Shown: positions 5,104 to 7,171 of the stretch, one piece after another
Layout of the letters: every line of letters starts with the position of its first letter
Position numbering within the stretch: position 1 is the stretch's first letter
Origin: Actinomycetota bacterium
GTDB lineage: Bacteria; Actinomycetota; Humimicrobiia; Humimicrobiales; Humimicrobiaceae
NCBI GenBank assembly: GCA_016870675.1
Contig: VGAU01000088.1
Span: 1-7,171 of the forward strand
Reading direction: 5' to 3'
DNA length: 7,171 bases
Position numbers and translations under genes: made by a program
Notes under the pieces: generated by a model
The model's database searches: none
What the model was told of the DNA's origin: nothing
What the model saw: the letters and a program-made list of their open reading frames with translations, nothing else

Positions 5104-5967
5104 TTAATTTACCAGATACTCTATAACCTCTGCCCAACCCTTATTCATAACACCGTCGGTTACATATACATTATTATATTTATCAAGTTCATCCAGTATC
5201 ATTTCCTTATGCTCCAGTGCATTCCCCATAAGGAAAAAATATTTGACCTCACCTGCCATTTTTAAGTCTTCCAATGAGTCGCCAAGTGCTATACAATTAT
5301 TGATATCAAAATTTCTAATTTTTTTATCCAGCTTTATCCCCTTTGCCTTATTAACTCCCTCGGGCATTAAATTATAAATATGCAATCTCTCTATATCCAG
5401 ACCTAATTCTACTAATGATGAAAGCCCGTTGTCTACCAGAACAAGCTCTCCATATCCTTCTTTTTTAAGCAGCTTATTTGCCAAATTCAGATTTATTTCT
5501 CCAAAAAATAATACAGTATGTGACCTATACTTGCTCCATTCCATCTTACTTTCTATTTTATCTGGAAAATTTTTCTTAAATAATTCTATAATCTTTATTA
5601 AATCTTTTCCTTCATATGTCAGATCATATTTTATCTTCTGTCTGTCAAACGTAGCATAAACTTCTTTGCCCAGATTATAGACTAATTCAGAACCTAACTC
5701 CGCAATATAATTTTTCAGTCCAATAATCTGAGCATTATATCTCAACTGGAACTTATTTCTTCCAGATACCAGAACAACATCCCAGTTTTTTCTTGCTATC
5801 TCAGACAGCAGTTTAACTGCTTTAAAATAATAACCACCTTTCTCATCTTTAATAATACAACCCCTGTCATTAAATAAAGTACCGTCAAGATCAGTATATA
5901 TAACTTTTAAATCTTTTAAATTTTCTTTAATCTCTTTTTTACTATCTCTAAATAATCTATATTTCAC
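5104..5967 (-). CDS. HAD-IIB (Cof-type) sugar-phosphate phosphatase-like protein
   Basis: 287-residue cytoplasmic HAD hydrolase, predicted to remove phosphate from a small phosphorylated metabolite through an aspartyl-phosphate intermediate. Motif I is VIYTDLDGTL (22-31, nucleophile D26 and acid D28), motif II VVLVSGR (64-70), motif III Lys within NKAKGI (206-211), and motif IV ALGDSLEDLKMAG (227-239, metal ligands D230 and D234). A large insert between motifs II and III is the type IIB cap. Its layout resembles mannosyl-3-phosphoglycerate and sucrose-phosphate phosphatases, but the substrate cannot be read from sequence. The start is GTG at 5967 with AAAGG eight bases upstream; the codon lies within GAAGGTGA. 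It ends 115 bp before the YtxH-like start. Confidence 0.85.
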   Translation of the reverse strand: MKYRLFRDSKKEIKENLKDLKVIYTDLDGTLFNDRGCIIKDEKGGYYFKAVKLLSEIARKNWDVVLVSGRNKFQLRYNAQIIGLKNYIAELGSELVYNLGKEVYATFDRQKIKYDLTYEGKDLIKIIELFKKNFPDKIESKMEWSKYRSHTVLFFGEINLNLANKLLKKEGYGELVLVDNGLSSLVELGLDIERLHIYNLMPEGVNKAKGIKLDKKIRNFDINNCIALGDSLEDLKMAGEVKYFFLMGNALEHKEMILDELDKYNNVYVTDGVMNKGWAEVIEYLVN

Positions 5968-6013
5968 CTTCTCTACCTTTCTACCTCTAAATTATTTTTT
6001 TACAATTAATGTA

Positions 6014-6039
6014 TTCATCTATCTTTAAGATAGGATGAA
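6014..6039. repeat. Inverted repeat upstream of the HAD gene
   Basis: TTCAT-CTATCTT-T-AAGATAG-G-ATGAA forms a 12-bp stem with one bulged G and a single central base. No T-run follows on either strand. On the minus strand it overlaps a weak -10 (TATCTT, 6032-6027) placed 16 bp after TTGAAG (6054-6049), so an operator for the HAD gene is possible. It could equally be a poor terminator for the M50 gene. Confidence 0.35.
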
Positions 6040-6112
6040 GTTCATTTTCTTCAAGTTTTAATGGAGTAATTATAAATTCTTTTCAAGTCCGGATATTTAA
6101 TATCTTGGAAGG

Positions 6113-7171
6113 CTAGTGAAATTCAGACCGGATTTTTATAAAACGCATTACATCACTTTTTGTAATTATTCCTCTTAATTTATTACCTGACATTATTACG
6201 AGGTGACCCAGATCATCTTTACCCATTTTCTTAATTGCATCAGATATTTCCATAGACATATCTACTTTTTCACTTTCTGAAACTGATTTAACTATATCTC
6301 CTATTTTAACCTCCGGCCACTCTTCCTTTGAAACTCCCTTAATGTCATGTAATGAAATCACACCTATAAACCTCTGGGTTTTTTCATCTTCTATTACTGG
6401 AAACCTTCCAAACCTGTACTTCATAAAATAATCATCTACTAAATCCTGTATAGTTATATCTTTTGTGACATTTACAATATTTTCATTCATAACATCTCTT
6501 ACTTTAATTCCCTTGATGGAAGTTTCAAAAATAAGCTGGCGATAGCCCATCTGAGCAGATGATTGTATAAACCATCCTATAAAAGCGAGCCATATCCCAT
6601 TTAAGAAATTACCCATAAATATAAAGAAGATACCAACTGCTATAATCATAAATCCTATTACTCTTCCTACCGTAGAAGCTATAAAGGTTGCGCGCTCTAA
6701 ATTACCAGTCGTCTTCCATATAATAGATCGCAGTATTCTTCCACCATCGAGTGGGTAACCTGGCAGTATATTAAAAACTCCCAGTACGGTGTTTATAATA
6801 GCCAGATATCCGACCGGCTCTCTCACAAAGGCAATATCTTTGGTAAAGAACCATATAACGCCAAATATTGCAGCAACTACAAAGCTTGCAGCAGGACCAG
6901 CAATGGCCATAATTAACTCGCTATAAGGGGTTTCCGGCTCTTTCTCTATCTGGGCCATTCCTCCAAACAGAAAAAGTGTTATTTTCTCTACAGATGTGCC
7001 CTTCCTCCTGGCAACCAGAGAATGGCTCATTTCATGTATTAATACCGAAATAAAGACAAAGATTACAGTAATAACAGTAATTAATGCCAGTAGACCCTTA
7101 TTCAATCCAGGAAGAACTGAAGGGAAATAAATAAATCCAAAAAAATAGGCAAATAACGCAAATATTATAAA
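6113..7171 (-). CDS. M50-family (site-2 protease type) membrane metalloprotease with CBS pair, 5' end cut off
   Basis: Intramembrane zinc protease. The window holds 352 residues and the frame is open to the right edge. The residues before the TTG at 7105 (FIIFALFAYFFGFIYFPSVLPG) are hydrophobic like a first membrane helix, so I place the start outside the window rather than at that TTG. Counting from base 7171, the zinc-binding HEMSH is at 46-50, GGMAQ at 70-74, and NILPGYPLDGGR at 134-145 supplies the third ligand D142. Several membrane helices surround these. Two CBS domains follow (about 220-282, with VRDVMNENIVNV at its start, and about 288-348, ending GIITKSDVMRFI). M50 proteins with CBS domains are common in bacteria and are thought to sense a nucleotide; substrate and signal here are unknown. 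Confidence 0.92.
   Translation of the reverse strand, partial: FIIFALFAYFFGFIYFPSVLPGLNKGLLALITVITVIFVFISVLIHEMSHSLVARRKGTSVEKITLFLFGGMAQIEKEPETPYSELIMAIAGPAASFVVAAIFGVIWFFTKDIAFVREPVGYLAIINTVLGVFNILPGYPLDGGRILRSIIWKTTGNLERATFIASTVGRVIGFMIIAVGIFFIFMGNFLNGIWLAFIGWFIQSSAQMGYRQLIFETSIKGIKVRDVMNENIVNVTKDITIQDLVDDYFMKYRFGRFPVIEDEKTQRFIGVISLHDIKGVSKEEWPEVKIGDIVKSVSESEKVDMSMEISDAIKKMGKDDLGHLVIMSGNKLRGIITKSDVMRFIKIRSEFH

Noticed and set aside
5429..5659. Plus-strand ORF of 76 codons
   Set aside because: It is a shadow of the HAD phosphatase cap domain with no signal of its own.

Overview
The window is AT-rich bacterial DNA. Nearly everything is encoded on the minus strand. MetRS, RsmI, a VapBC pair, a YtxH-like protein and five tRNA genes with encoded CCA ends all fit a low-GC bacterium. 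I cannot assign a phylum from the sequence; a Firmicute or a poorly cultivated lineage are both possible.

Reading the minus strand from right to left in plus coordinates: a site-2-type M50 metalloprotease with two CBS domains enters from the right edge (6113-7171, 5' end cut off). Next come a HAD phosphatase (5104-5967) and a small YtxH-like membrane protein (4677-4988). A tRNA operon follows, in the order Lys-Glu-Val-Asp-Phe (4546 down to 3787), behind a TTGACA/TAGACT promoter with a 17-bp spacer. Then there is a gene-poor stretch holding a plus-strand remnant of a K+ channel/TrkA-C protein (3355-3657). The left third is a probable operon: vapB (2838-3095), vapC (2381-2878), rsmI (1499-2341) and metG (1-1456, 3' end cut off).

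The most interesting part is the tRNA operon. tRNA-Asp and tRNA-Lys, but not the other three, are each followed by a near-identical-length unit (167 and 166 bp). Each unit ends in a second copy of the host tRNA's own last 21 nt, from T-loop C56 through CCA. Both have the same plan: a spacer of 42-43 nt, a perfect 10-bp hairpin with a 7-nt loop, then a folded core of 67-68 nt closed by a stem whose 3' strand is the tRNA copy. The arms of the 10-bp hairpin differ at three positions between the two units, and all three are compensated. The closing stem follows the sequence of the host tRNA. Two inner-stem differences are G-U pairs only if the minus strand is the RNA. Together these point to a structured RNA or a small tRNA-targeting element co-transcribed with the tRNAs. 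I do not recognise it as a described family.

The remaining genes are mostly housekeeping (tRNA charging, 16S rRNA methylation) with a toxin-antitoxin module upstream. The M50 protease, HAD phosphatase and YtxH gene are co-oriented but widely spaced, so a shared function is not implied.
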